Shown one piece after another: positions 1 to 5,324 of a stretch of DNA of 6,506 bases; the stretch's first letter is position 1, and each line of letters opens with the position of its first letter. A program made the position numbers and the translations under genes. This DNA comes from Methanomicrobiales archaeon. Lineage in GTDB: Archaea; Halobacteriota; Syntropharchaeia; Alkanophagales; Methanospirareceae. The stretch is from positions 1 to 6,506 of the forward strand of contig QEXZ01000087.1 of NCBI GenBank assembly GCA_003160755.1, given 5' to 3'. The notes under the pieces were generated by a model. It searched no databases. It was not told the origin of the DNA and was given only the letters and a program-made list of their open reading frames with translations.

Positions 1-429
1 ATTTGTTTGGCGTCTAAAGATAATAACCTGTACAAGATCGAAGAAATCCTGACGGAGAATCTACCAGTCTCATACACCACAAAAAAAGCAGATTGGATTG
101 GCCCATGGGATTACACAGTTATTCCTTCGTCCGAATTCAACAGTTTAAAAGAAACTTTATTGGAAAACGAAAGTATAGAAATCACGGCAGTAAAACAGGA
201 AGATGGGGATATATACGCTTTAGTTCACCTGTTAGGTGAATCTGATCGTGACGCTACAATCAAACTTCAGGAGCATCTCGATAAATACTCGCTGGAAGTA
301 AAAAAGGTTAACTGGATGTATGTAAGATTTGAAAAGGACGTACAGTATAGAGAGATAGAACACACACTGAATCTATTAAAAAAAGAAAAGAATGTAATCA
401 GCGCTTATCCTGATCTTCTTGAGGGATAA
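1..429 (+). CDS. Small soluble protein of unknown family (paralog A1), 5' end open at window edge
   Basis: The family is not recognised. The frame is open to the left edge; the first in-window start would be TTG at 7, giving 140 residues, but an upstream start is possible. There is no signal peptide or membrane segment; the protein is acidic and mixed alpha/beta. It is clearly homologous to the gene at 1276: over residues 38-72 here, 27 of 35 positions are identical to the paralog. The C-terminal third runs strand (WMYVRF, 103-108), helix (114-127), then NVISAYPD (129-136). This loosely resembles the end of subtilase propeptides (I9-like inhibitors), where a strand, a helix and a 'V..A.P' segment occur in that order; this is a weak pattern-level resemblance only. 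A protein is certain, its function unknown. It sits 57 nt upstream of a membrane-anchored protein and may share its transcript. Confidence 0.8.
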   Translation: MCLASKDNNLYKIEEILTENLPVSYTTKKADWIGPWDYTVIPSSEFNSLKETLLENESIEITAVKQEDGDIYALVHLLGESDRDATIKLQEHLDKYSLEVKKVNWMYVRFEKDVQYREIEHTLNLLKKEKNVISAYPDLLEG

Positions 430-471
430 AAATAATTAAACGTTTCAGGCACTAAAATTCATTAAAGATTA

Positions 472-479
472 TGAGGATT
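472..479 (+). promoter_or_regulatory. Ribosome binding site of the gene at 487
   Basis: GAGGA at 473-477 ends 9 nt before the ATG at 487. It supports 487 over the out-of-frame ATG at 471, which overlaps the site itself. Confidence 0.6.
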
Positions 480-486
480 AAAAAAC

Positions 487-1245
487 ATGAACCAAAAAAT
501 TGGAAAATTGGTTATTGTAGTGGTGTTGGCGATTATAATACCGTCTGTCGGGGTGATTTCATTGAACCAGGATACCAATGATGATAATTCTGTATCGGGG
601 GCTTCTCAGGATGACTATCCCGTTGAAGACTTCTATGTAGATGAAGATACGGCGTGGAGACATGCAGTTGTATTTGCCACAGATTGGGTGTCAGAGGACA
701 CTCCTGGTTTGGAGGACTGGGATGGTGCAGAAGTGCAAAAAGACCCGGTAACTGTCTATGATATTCACGGAAAAAAGTTGTTTTACGAGTTTACAGTGAC
801 AAAAGATGACAAGGCTATTGGTGAAATGGAGATGGCTGCCAGTAAAGTGATTGGCAGTTCATTACATAGGGTAATCCTAAGTCCACCGTTGAATAGAGAA
901 ACCGCAGCACAGAAGGCTATGGAAGTAGCAGAAAAAGAATATCCCAACTACAAAATAAGCTCTACAAAAACTGTGTGTTATAGCTATCCAAAAGAGGGCG
1001 TGATGGTAACTTTAGTAAAACAGGGAGCCAAAGAAGAAAAAACAATCATAATAGACACATACACTTCTTCAGTGGTTCCACTAAAAGAACCTAAAGAAGA
1101 AGGTGAACTTGGAGCATGGTCAATCTACGACAAAATACCCGCCGAAGAGCGGGCTGAGAGGGTAGAACAGTGGAATGAGGTTGCTAAACATGTTAATGAG
1201 TACAAAATATCTAAAATGTTTGGTGTTATATCTAAACAGCCTTAA
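487..1245 (+). CDS. Membrane-anchored extracytoplasmic protein with Spi/PepSY-like domain
   Basis: 252 residues. Lys4 and Lys7 precede an uninterrupted hydrophobic helix at about 8-25, with no good signal-peptidase site after it, so the protein is likely anchored with the remainder outside. After an acidic linker (28-52), residues 53-135 run helix (AWRHAVVFATDW), then a DWDGAEV strand, YDIHGKKLFYEFTV, a lysine-rich turn, IGEMEMAASK and SSLHRVILSPP. This order (helix, 'Y D . . G . . . Y E F', then a strand ending in a 'G . . . . A' segment) is typical of PepSY and Spi-type protease inhibitor domains. A second unit (136-200: ETAAQKAMEVAEKEYP helix, then strands) looks like another PepSY-like repeat. 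No protease domain is attached. Function is unproven; an inhibitor or chaperone role for a neighbouring exported protease is inference. The start has a good ribosome binding site. Confidence 0.85.
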   Translation: MNQKIGKLVIVVVLAIIIPSVGVISLNQDTNDDNSVSGASQDDYPVEDFYVDEDTAWRHAVVFATDWVSEDTPGLEDWDGAEVQKDPVTVYDIHGKKLFYEFTVTKDDKAIGEMEMAASKVIGSSLHRVILSPPLNRETAAQKAMEVAEKEYPNYKISSTKTVCYSYPKEGVMVTLVKQGAKEEKTIIIDTYTSSVVPLKEPKEEGELGAWSIYDKIPAEERAERVEQWNEVAKHVNEYKISKMFGVISKQP

Positions 1246-1275
1246 ACTAAGCTATCATGGGTAAATTCTTTAGCG

Positions 1276-1698
1276 ATGAGTGATGAGAATCTATTCGAAG
1301 CCGAAGTAATTTTGAGAGAGAACCTGCCCACCGCATTTACTGCAAAAGTATCTTCGAGCTCCCCTAAGTATTACATAGTCCTTCCTTCATCTGAGTTCAA
1401 CAGATTAAAAGAAACTTTGTGGGATAATGAGAGTATAGATATCACAGCAGTAAAGCAGGAAAATGGAGATACATATGCTTTTTTCAACTTGTGTTTCGGT
1501 AAAATCGATTTAGAGTTTGATATAACAGAACTCCAAGAGCATCTTGACAGATACTCATTCGGGGCAAAAGAAGTTAGCTGGATATGCGTGCAATTTAGAG
1601 ATAACGTGCGTTACCGCGAGATCTACGAATCATTATATAAACCTTTGCTTTTTGTTCGAAAAATCCGAACGTTTTCGGTAGTTTTATCAGGGGTTTGA
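1276..1698 (+). CDS. Small soluble protein of unknown family (paralog A2), C-terminus replaced by repeat sequence
   Basis: 140 residues, a tandem paralog of the gene at the left edge. Residues 1-120 align well (PSSEFN.LKETL, NES I.ITAVKQE.GD.YA, LQEHLD.YS, YREI.ESL). Homology stops at residue 120. Codons 121-140 and the stop are encoded by the first 63 bases of the 97-bp repeat that starts at 1636, so the normal C-terminus (helix plus NVISAYPD segment) is lost. The gene is probably truncated and may be non-functional. The start is uncertain: ATG 1276 has no clear ribosome binding site. An upstream ATG at 1257 begins MGKFFSDE and then meets a stop, because GATGAG is tandemly repeated with a 7-nt period at 1275-1287. 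Removing one unit would join the two frames and extend the N-terminus by six residues, matching the paralog there. Confidence 0.7.
   Translation: MSDENLFEAEVILRENLPTAFTAKVSSSSPKYYIVLPSSEFNRLKETLWDNESIDITAVKQENGDTYAFFNLCFGKIDLEFDITELQEHLDRYSFGAKEVSWICVQFRDNVRYREIYESLYKPLLFVRKIRTFSVVLSGV
1633..1640 (+). promoter_or_regulatory. Candidate archaeal TATA box for the DUF6345 operon
   Basis: TTATATAA is a good archaeal TATA-box match. TATAAACC is conserved in the second repeat copy at 4044. A start about 25 bases downstream would fall inside the palindrome at 1654-1670 and give a leader of about 115-120 nt. The box lies within the A2 coding frame. Position is inferred from sequence only. Confidence 0.45.
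1654..1678 (+). promoter_or_regulatory. Two mutually exclusive hairpins in R1
   Basis: GTTCGAA-AAA-TCCGAAC (1654-1670) is a 7-bp inverted repeat with one mismatch. The shared arm CCGAA (1665-1669) can instead pair with the downstream TTCGG (1674-1678) around a CGTT loop. Only one can form at a time. AAACCTT (1639-1645) could pair with GGGGTTT (1690-1696, two G-U pairs) to close the structure. The inverted repeat could equally be a repressor operator at the transcription start. Confidence 0.5.
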
Positions 1699-1713
1699 GC
1701 GATACTATCAGTG

Positions 1714-1732
1714 AGCGCCGAGGAGGGGCGCT
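1714..1732 (+). promoter_or_regulatory. GC-rich hairpin with Shine-Dalgarno-like loop, copy 1
   Basis: AGCGCC and GGCGCT form a perfect 6-bp stem around a 7-nt loop GAGGAGG. The loop is a near-perfect complement of the 16S 3' end but lies 54 nt upstream of the ATG, so it is not the working ribosome binding site. All bases are identical in the second copy (4122-4140). Confidence 0.65.
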
Positions 1733-1768
1733 AAGAAGGAAGGGAAAAGAAAGGGTTTAAAAAACTTA

Positions 1769-1776
1769 GGGGGTGA
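1769..1776 (+). promoter_or_regulatory. Ribosome binding site of the DUF6345-like gene
   Basis: GGGGGTGA ends 3 nt before ATG 1780. It fixes that start over the later in-frame ATG at 1801. It follows a 23-nt all-purine stretch (1733-1755) that the second leader lacks. Confidence 0.8.
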
Positions 1777-1779
1777 AAA

Positions 1780-2538
1780 ATGAAAAGAAGGACAACATGC
1801 ATGAAGTTTGCACTAATAATAGCAGTAAGTTCAGTGATTCTAATATCATACGCTAATGCTGGGACTGGCGATGATAATGATGCTACGTCACCTGAGGTTG
1901 GTGTTGAATGGGTAACTGAGTATAGCTTCCCCCACAGCCCTCTTCCAAATAGTGATGATTCTGCTAAAGCTTTTTATAATGGATTGGGCAATGCTGGTTG
2001 GACCCGAAGATTTGACAAAGGTAATGGTGACACTAAAGAAGCGCATTTTGAGTACAATGGACAGGATTCCACTTACATCGATGGTGTAGACATCGCCTGG
2101 TATCAAGGACATGGAACAAAGAGTAGACTGGAGCTTTCAACATATTGGAAGTGGGTAGGGTTTAGCAATGAGATAGAATGGGGCGATCACGATTTGGAGT
2201 GGATAGCCTTGCATAGCTGTCATTCAACAGAGGAGCCTTCAAACTTTAAAGGCAGCCATTACGGCCTAAACGGTGTGCATTTGATCTGTGGATTTAAAAC
2301 AGCTGCGTTGAACTGTGTTGATGGCGGTAATTTTGCAAATAGATTACTAAATGGGGAAAAAGTAAGGCATGCATGGCGACATGCTATCGACGACACACAT
2401 GGTAGCGGTTACACAGTAAGGATAATCGGCGAAAATTCTGCATGTGGAAACGACCACATCTGGGGTGAAGGTTCTGTTATCGCCGATCCGACCGTAGATT
2501 CAGGGTATTATATGTGGACATATAGTTGTAGTGATTGA
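1780..2538 (+). CDS. Exported DUF6345-like protein, possible caspase-fold peptidase
   Basis: 252 residues. A Sec signal peptide (basic 1-9, hydrophobic core 10-22, likely cleavage after ANA at 27) sends it outside the cell. The mature part resembles the DUF6345 family: DGVDIAWYQGHG (101-112), EIEWGDHDLEWIALHSCHS (131-149), YGLNGVHLICGFKTA (161-175), GGNFANRLLNGEKVRHAWRHA (182-202). The family's function is not established. A GHG motif (His111) after a hydrophobic strand, followed ~35 residues later by a strand ending in HSC (Cys147), matches the His/Cys dyad arrangement of caspase-like peptidases such as gingipains and CHAT domains; catalysis is inference. The protein is near the size of a single domain. 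It is first in a unit led by R1. Its stop overlaps a possible GTG start of the next gene, implying co-translation. Confidence 0.9.
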   Translation: MKRRTTCMKFALIIAVSSVILISYANAGTGDDNDATSPEVGVEWVTEYSFPHSPLPNSDDSAKAFYNGLGNAGWTRRFDKGNGDTKEAHFEYNGQDSTYIDGVDIAWYQGHGTKSRLELSTYWKWVGFSNEIEWGDHDLEWIALHSCHSTEEPSNFKGSHYGLNGVHLICGFKTAALNCVDGGNFANRLLNGEKVRHAWRHAIDDTHGSGYTVRIIGENSACGNDHIWGEGSVIADPTVDSGYYMWTYSCSD

Positions 2539-2545
2539 AGAAAAA

Positions 2546-3514
2546 ATGACACAAAAAAGATTGATGATTTTAGGTATAGCCGTCACTGTAGCAGTGCTAT
2601 TTGCAACTGCAACGGTTTGGATTGACCACACGGGAACTAATGCGGTTCCCAGTCTATTTCCTCCGTCCGAGGGAGACCATAGAACAACATTCGTGCTGAA
2701 TGCAACCTTTCCCAAGATAAGTGATTCGTACCTTGTGTATAAAACGGTAACTCCAGAGGTTACAACGGACTTTGTCGAGGATATCGGTAGAACGTTTGGA
2801 TTGACTGGAACCGCCAAGCCCTATATAGAAGCAACAGGAGAAATCTGTTTAGTGGATGGGATCAAAGGCGTGAGAGAGCAGGTATCAGTGTATAGGTACT
2901 CTGGTGCTGTTGTCTATGAAATTCCAGACAAGGGATTTCCCACTTATATCGACTCTCAGCCTATCCTACCATCCGAAAATGATGCAAAGGAAATCGCCTT
3001 AGACTACCTGATGAACAGAAATTTGTTGCCAAGAGACGCAGAGTTCACAAATGTGGAAGTTAATCAAATAATCGGAAATGCAACAGTCTCATACAATGTG
3101 ACCTTAGCCGTGCGGTTTTCTCGAAACTTCAACGACATACCAGTATGTGGCCATGATGGCTTGTCGGTCATTATCGGTAACAATAGTGAGGTCTTAGGTT
3201 TGGTAATGAATTGGAGAGCTGTAGAGCCCTACAAAGAAATCTCAATAAAAACACCAGAGGAAGCATATAAGGAGTTAATTGCCGGAAAGAACCGTGTGCA
3301 ACCGCCACTCGAGACGATGTTGGATCAAGCGACCATAAACGAAATATCAATTGGATACTGGATGGAACCACGAATCAATAAACAAGAATTTGTTCTGCCT
3401 GTATACGCTTTCACAGGAACTGCTATTGATTCAGAAGGAAGGGAAGAGCCATTTAGAGATTTTGTGTCCGCGGTACGATCTGAGGGGCTGGAATCTTTGG
3501 GGGTGGTTTATTAA
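2546..3514 (+). CDS. Membrane-anchored extracytoplasmic protein with PepSY/YycI-like modules
   Basis: 322 residues from ATG 2546, 7 nt after the preceding stop. An in-frame GTG at 2531 would add five residues and overlap that stop; neither has a strong ribosome binding site, so coupling to the upstream gene is likely. Counting from the ATG, residues 3-5 are basic, a hydrophobic segment spans about 6-25, and the remainder is predicted outside. Residues about 130-190 (FPTYIDSQPILPSENDAKEIALDYL, then strands) and 185-250 (VRFSRNFNDIPVCGHDGLSVIIGNN, VLGLVMNWRAVEPYKEISIKTPEEAYKEL) have the layout of PepSY and YycH/YycI-like modules. A final strand reads FVLPVYAFTGTA. No catalytic motif is visible. 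It is most likely a partner of the DUF6345-like protein encoded just before it; that pairing is inferred from tight coupling. The gene ends in a terminator-like sequence. Confidence 0.85.
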   Translation: MTQKRLMILGIAVTVAVLFATATVWIDHTGTNAVPSLFPPSEGDHRTTFVLNATFPKISDSYLVYKTVTPEVTTDFVEDIGRTFGLTGTAKPYIEATGEICLVDGIKGVREQVSVYRYSGAVVYEIPDKGFPTYIDSQPILPSENDAKEIALDYLMNRNLLPRDAEFTNVEVNQIIGNATVSYNVTLAVRFSRNFNDIPVCGHDGLSVIIGNNSEVLGLVMNWRAVEPYKEISIKTPEEAYKELIAGKNRVQPPLETMLDQATINEISIGYWMEPRINKQEFVLPVYAFTGTAIDSEGREEPFRDFVSAVRSEGLESLGVVY

Positions 3515-3532
3515 CCCCTTTTTTTATTTTTT
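3499..3532 (+). terminator. T-run terminator at the end of the DUF6345 operon
   Basis: A G-rich arm (3499-3506) and AACCCC (3513-3518) can form a short bulged hairpin (GGTT-tatt-AACC plus two G-C pairs), followed by seven T and then six T. Archaeal polymerase stops at such T-runs. It overlaps the final codons of the upstream gene and abuts the ATG at 3533. Confidence 0.6.
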
Positions 3533-3943
3533 ATGATAGGCACAATCGTTTCAGACGATGCAGAAAGGATAGTCCAGGGAATAATAAATAATGCGTTTGG
3601 AGATGAGATATGGATCACAGTAGCAATAATTGCTATAATGGGGCTCTTGTTATGGTATTATATGACTTGTAAGCCGATTAAAATAGGGGTTGTGAAGAAA
3701 AATATATTTGAGAAGGAAATTTTCTGGTTGGTTTTAAGCATAGTTTTTATACCGGTTTTGAGCTTCTTTTTGTGGTTTACTTATCATTTCTATTTTATCT
3801 GGAAAACCCAACCCCAAAACATAGATTTTTTTGGATGGTTAATGCTTGCAATCCCGACTGTAATTATTTCTATTCTGGCAATAGTTTTCTCAATATTAAA
3901 AATAAGCCGTCTCAGATCCCTCTATTACGAAAAGAAAAAATGA
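3533..3943 (+). CDS. Small membrane protein with three predicted helices, unknown function
   Basis: 136 residues with hydrophobic segments at about 26-44, 62-88 and 98-122, a basic loop (KPIKIGVVKKN, 47-57) and a basic tail ending EKKK. The positive-inside pattern puts the first loop and the tail, separated by two helices, both in the cytoplasm. No family or motif is recognised. ATG 3533 follows directly on the T-run of the preceding terminator and has no ribosome binding site. TTTATTAA at 3507-3514 lies 26 bases upstream, the spacing expected for the TATA box of a leaderless archaeal transcript, so the gene may have its own promoter embedded in the terminator. A gene is likely because hydrophobicity is periodic and the frame continuous; its role beside the exported proteases is unknown. 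Confidence 0.7.
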   Translation: MIGTIVSDDAERIVQGIINNAFGDEIWITVAIIAIMGLLLWYYMTCKPIKIGVVKKNIFEKEIFWLVLSIVFIPVLSFFLWFTYHFYFIWKTQPQNIDFFGWLMLAIPTVIISILAIVFSILKISRLRSLYYEKKK

Positions 3944-4043
3944 TACAAAAACAATTTGGGCATTATCGAATTTTCTATCGAAAATCACTAGATTTTTGAC
4001 AGGATATACGAGACTGAAATATGGATGATGTTGTAATCTACCC
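3944..4043 (+). other. Intergenic gap with a weak terminator-like hairpin
   Basis: AT-rich, no credible reading frame. AAAATC (3981-3986), ACTA loop, GATTTTT (3991-3997) could be a weak terminator for the membrane protein gene. Nothing related to A2 precedes R2, so this copy did not arise with the same upstream neighbour. Confidence 0.4.
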
Positions 4044-4050
4044 TATAAAC
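4044..4050 (+). promoter_or_regulatory. Candidate TATA box in R2
   Basis: TATAAAC, conserved with R1. A second TATA-like sequence, TTTATAAATA, lies at 4140-4149 just after the repeat and occurs only in this copy. It would place a start near 4171, upstream of the gene but after the ribosome binding site, so the first box is preferred. Confidence 0.35.
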
Positions 4051-4121
4051 CTTTGCTTTTTGTTCGGAAAATCCGAACGTTTTCGGTAGTTTTATCAGGG
4101 GTTTGAACGATACGATTAGTG

Positions 4122-4140
4122 AGCGCCGAGGAGGGGCGCT
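4122..4140 (+). promoter_or_regulatory. GC-rich hairpin with Shine-Dalgarno-like loop, copy 2
   Basis: Identical to 1714-1732: 6-bp AGCGCC/GGCGCT stem, GAGGAGG loop. It lies about 22 nt before the real GGAGGTGAT and so offers a second ribosome docking sequence in the leader. Confidence 0.65.
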
Positions 4141-4161
4141 TTATAAATACTAAAAAATTTA

Positions 4162-4170
4162 GGAGGTGAT
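4162..4170 (+). promoter_or_regulatory. Strong ribosome binding site before the C39-like gene
   Basis: GGAGGTGAT is a full-length match to the expected 16S 3' end complement. It directly abuts an out-of-frame ATG at 4171 and lies 10 nt before the in-frame ATG at 4181. The 4171 frame would give a 50-codon ORF ending at 4323 inside the peptidase gene. Confidence 0.7.
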
Positions 4171-4180
4171 ATGAAAAAAG

Positions 4181-5299
4181 ATGAAAACAAGAAAGATATT
4201 GGCAATCGGTATAATAGCGCTACTGATGTGCAGTGTAGGGCTGGCTATAGCTCAGGAACCGGGCAAAGAATATATAGCATCAACCACTACCACAAACAAG
4301 CAGATTATCTTGCGCTTGGATAAAACAGACGGTATAGTAATCGGGCTGTCAGAAAATAAAACAGCTCAAGCTCATTTAATAGGTACGATTGATGAAAAGA
4401 ACCACCTTTTGCTCTCAGGTGCAATTTTAATTGATGGAAAGCCACACGCATTGGATCTTGAAGGAAAAGCAGAGAAAATTTTCGTTGGCTGGAATGTTCC
4501 AGAAGGTGCCAAGCCGATTTACAGAGACCTTCATGGTAAAACGATGACGAGATATGAAGGAGCTACAAGAATATATGCTTGTGCCGTTGAACTAAAAGAC
4601 AAGAAAAACCAGGTTGAACTCAGCGGTGAATTCTTCGAAGATAGTATCGGGGGCTTAGGTGGAACCGCAGTTATTGATGGAATGAAATATGAGATTGGGC
4701 TTCGTGGAAGCGCGGGTGGTCTGGTTGAAGAGGTAATCAATGACCCTGATCAAACAATACAAACAAGAGGTTCTAAATATCTCGATGTTCCACAGCGCAG
4801 CCAGTGGGAATTGTTTTACAACGGGCATGGCTACAGTGCTGCCAGCAGAGCCTGTGGTGAAATATGTGCTGCAATGCTTGAAGAGTATTGGAATGGCAAC
4901 CACCCGGATATCTGGGACATTTGGGTGTGGAATGGTTACGAACCGATGAATAAGGAGCAGACAGAACTTTACTTCGACGAAGTTGATGTTCCCTGCTGGA
5001 TGGGTCATTACACTGGTTCTTTACCGAGCAATATAAACCATGTGAAGACCAGGATAAACTGGGAATGGCCTCTTGACATAACAGAGGAGTGCTATCATGG
5101 TAACTGTCACGCCGTTGTTATACGAGGTTATGACGATTCCTACGAAGATTTTGAGTTGAGGGACCCAAATACCTGGACTGGGATTAATACAATGTATTGG
5201 TATCATGGAGCTGCTGCGGGTTTTAACTTCGAAGACAACGTATACGAGTATGTCGGCGGATCGGATGAGTGGTCTAACGGATACGTTTATGTCGCGTGA
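4181..5299 (+). CDS. Exported C39-like cysteine peptidase
   Basis: 372 residues. The signal peptide is MKTRK plus a hydrophobic core to about 21, likely cleaved after AIA at 24; Cys17 lacks a convincing lipobox. Residues 65-180 hold two similar beta-rich units (HLLLSGAILIDGKPHALDLEGKAE, 75-98; VELSGEF...GTAVIDGMKYEIGLRGSAG, 145-179), an internal duplication of unknown role. The C-terminal domain (199-372) has the papain-like C39 pattern: YLDVPQRSQW (200-209), RACGEICAAML with candidate nucleophile Cys225, NCHAVVIRGYDD with His310, and FELRDPN with Asp328; Gln205 or Gln208 may form the oxyanion hole. It probably cleaves peptides or proteins outside the cell; substrate unknown. It is led by R2, paralleling the R1-led DUF6345-like gene. 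A one-base loss in the A6 run at 4173-4178 would fuse the 4171 and 4181 starts in one frame. Confidence 0.9.
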   Translation: MKTRKILAIGIIALLMCSVGLAIAQEPGKEYIASTTTTNKQIILRLDKTDGIVIGLSENKTAQAHLIGTIDEKNHLLLSGAILIDGKPHALDLEGKAEKIFVGWNVPEGAKPIYRDLHGKTMTRYEGATRIYACAVELKDKKNQVELSGEFFEDSIGGLGGTAVIDGMKYEIGLRGSAGGLVEEVINDPDQTIQTRGSKYLDVPQRSQWELFYNGHGYSAASRACGEICAAMLEEYWNGNHPDIWDIWVWNGYEPMNKEQTELYFDEVDVPCWMGHYTGSLPSNINHVKTRINWEWPLDITEECYHGNCHAVVIRGYDDSYEDFELRDPNTWTGINTMYWYHGAAAGFNFEDNVYEYVGGSDEWSNGYVYVA

Positions 5300-5324
5300 G
5301 GTATAAACATAAAAACATAAAAAA

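Larger units (their letters stand above)
1636..1732 (+). repeat. 97-bp leader repeat, copy R1
   Basis: Matches 4044-4140 without indels at 93 of 97 bases. The differences (R1/R2) are A1659/G4067, G1699/A4107, T1706/G4114 and C1709/T4117. Both copies are directly oriented 2408 bp apart, each upstream of a gene for an exported protease-like protein. After each copy the leaders diverge, then become similar again around the ribosome binding site (TAAAAAACTTAGGGGGTGA against TAAAAAATTTAGGAGGTGA). There are no terminal inverted repeats, no obvious target-site duplication and no open frame shared by the copies, so a shared leader or promoter cassette fits better than an insertion sequence. R1 overlaps the end of A2 and supplies its last 20 codons. 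Confidence 0.9.
4044..4140 (+). repeat. 97-bp leader repeat, copy R2
   Basis: Second copy of the repeat at 1636-1732, same strand, four substitutions and no indels. Here it lies wholly between genes, as expected if this is the native arrangement and R1 is the transposed one (inference). The palindrome is perfect in this copy: GTTCGGA-AAA-TCCGAAC at 4062-4078, where R1 has one mismatch. The rival hairpin is CCGAA-CGTT-TTCGG at 4073-4086; the possible closing stem pairs 4047-4053 with 4098-4104. Confidence 0.9.

Noticed and set aside
1636..1732. Repeat as a MITE, REP element or insertion sequence end
   Set aside because: No terminal inverted repeats, no clear target-site duplication, no transposase, and both copies sit in the same orientation and same position relative to a gene start. 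A mobile origin is not excluded but not supported here.
3351..3536. Out-of-frame + strand open frame over the end of the PepSY-like gene
   Set aside because: Fully covered by the better-supported frame; no start signal and no plausible domain.
1636..4140. CRISPR-like array
   Set aside because: Only two repeat units, 2.4 kb apart with genes between them.
4181..4255. Lipoprotein signal at Cys17 of the C39-like protein
   Set aside because: Met precedes the Cys where a small residue is needed; a cleavage site after AIA fits better.
5298..5310. TATA-like TATAAAC before the gene at 5325
   Set aside because: Only about 20 bases from the ATG, too close for a typical archaeal start, and the short gap to the upstream gene favours co-transcription.
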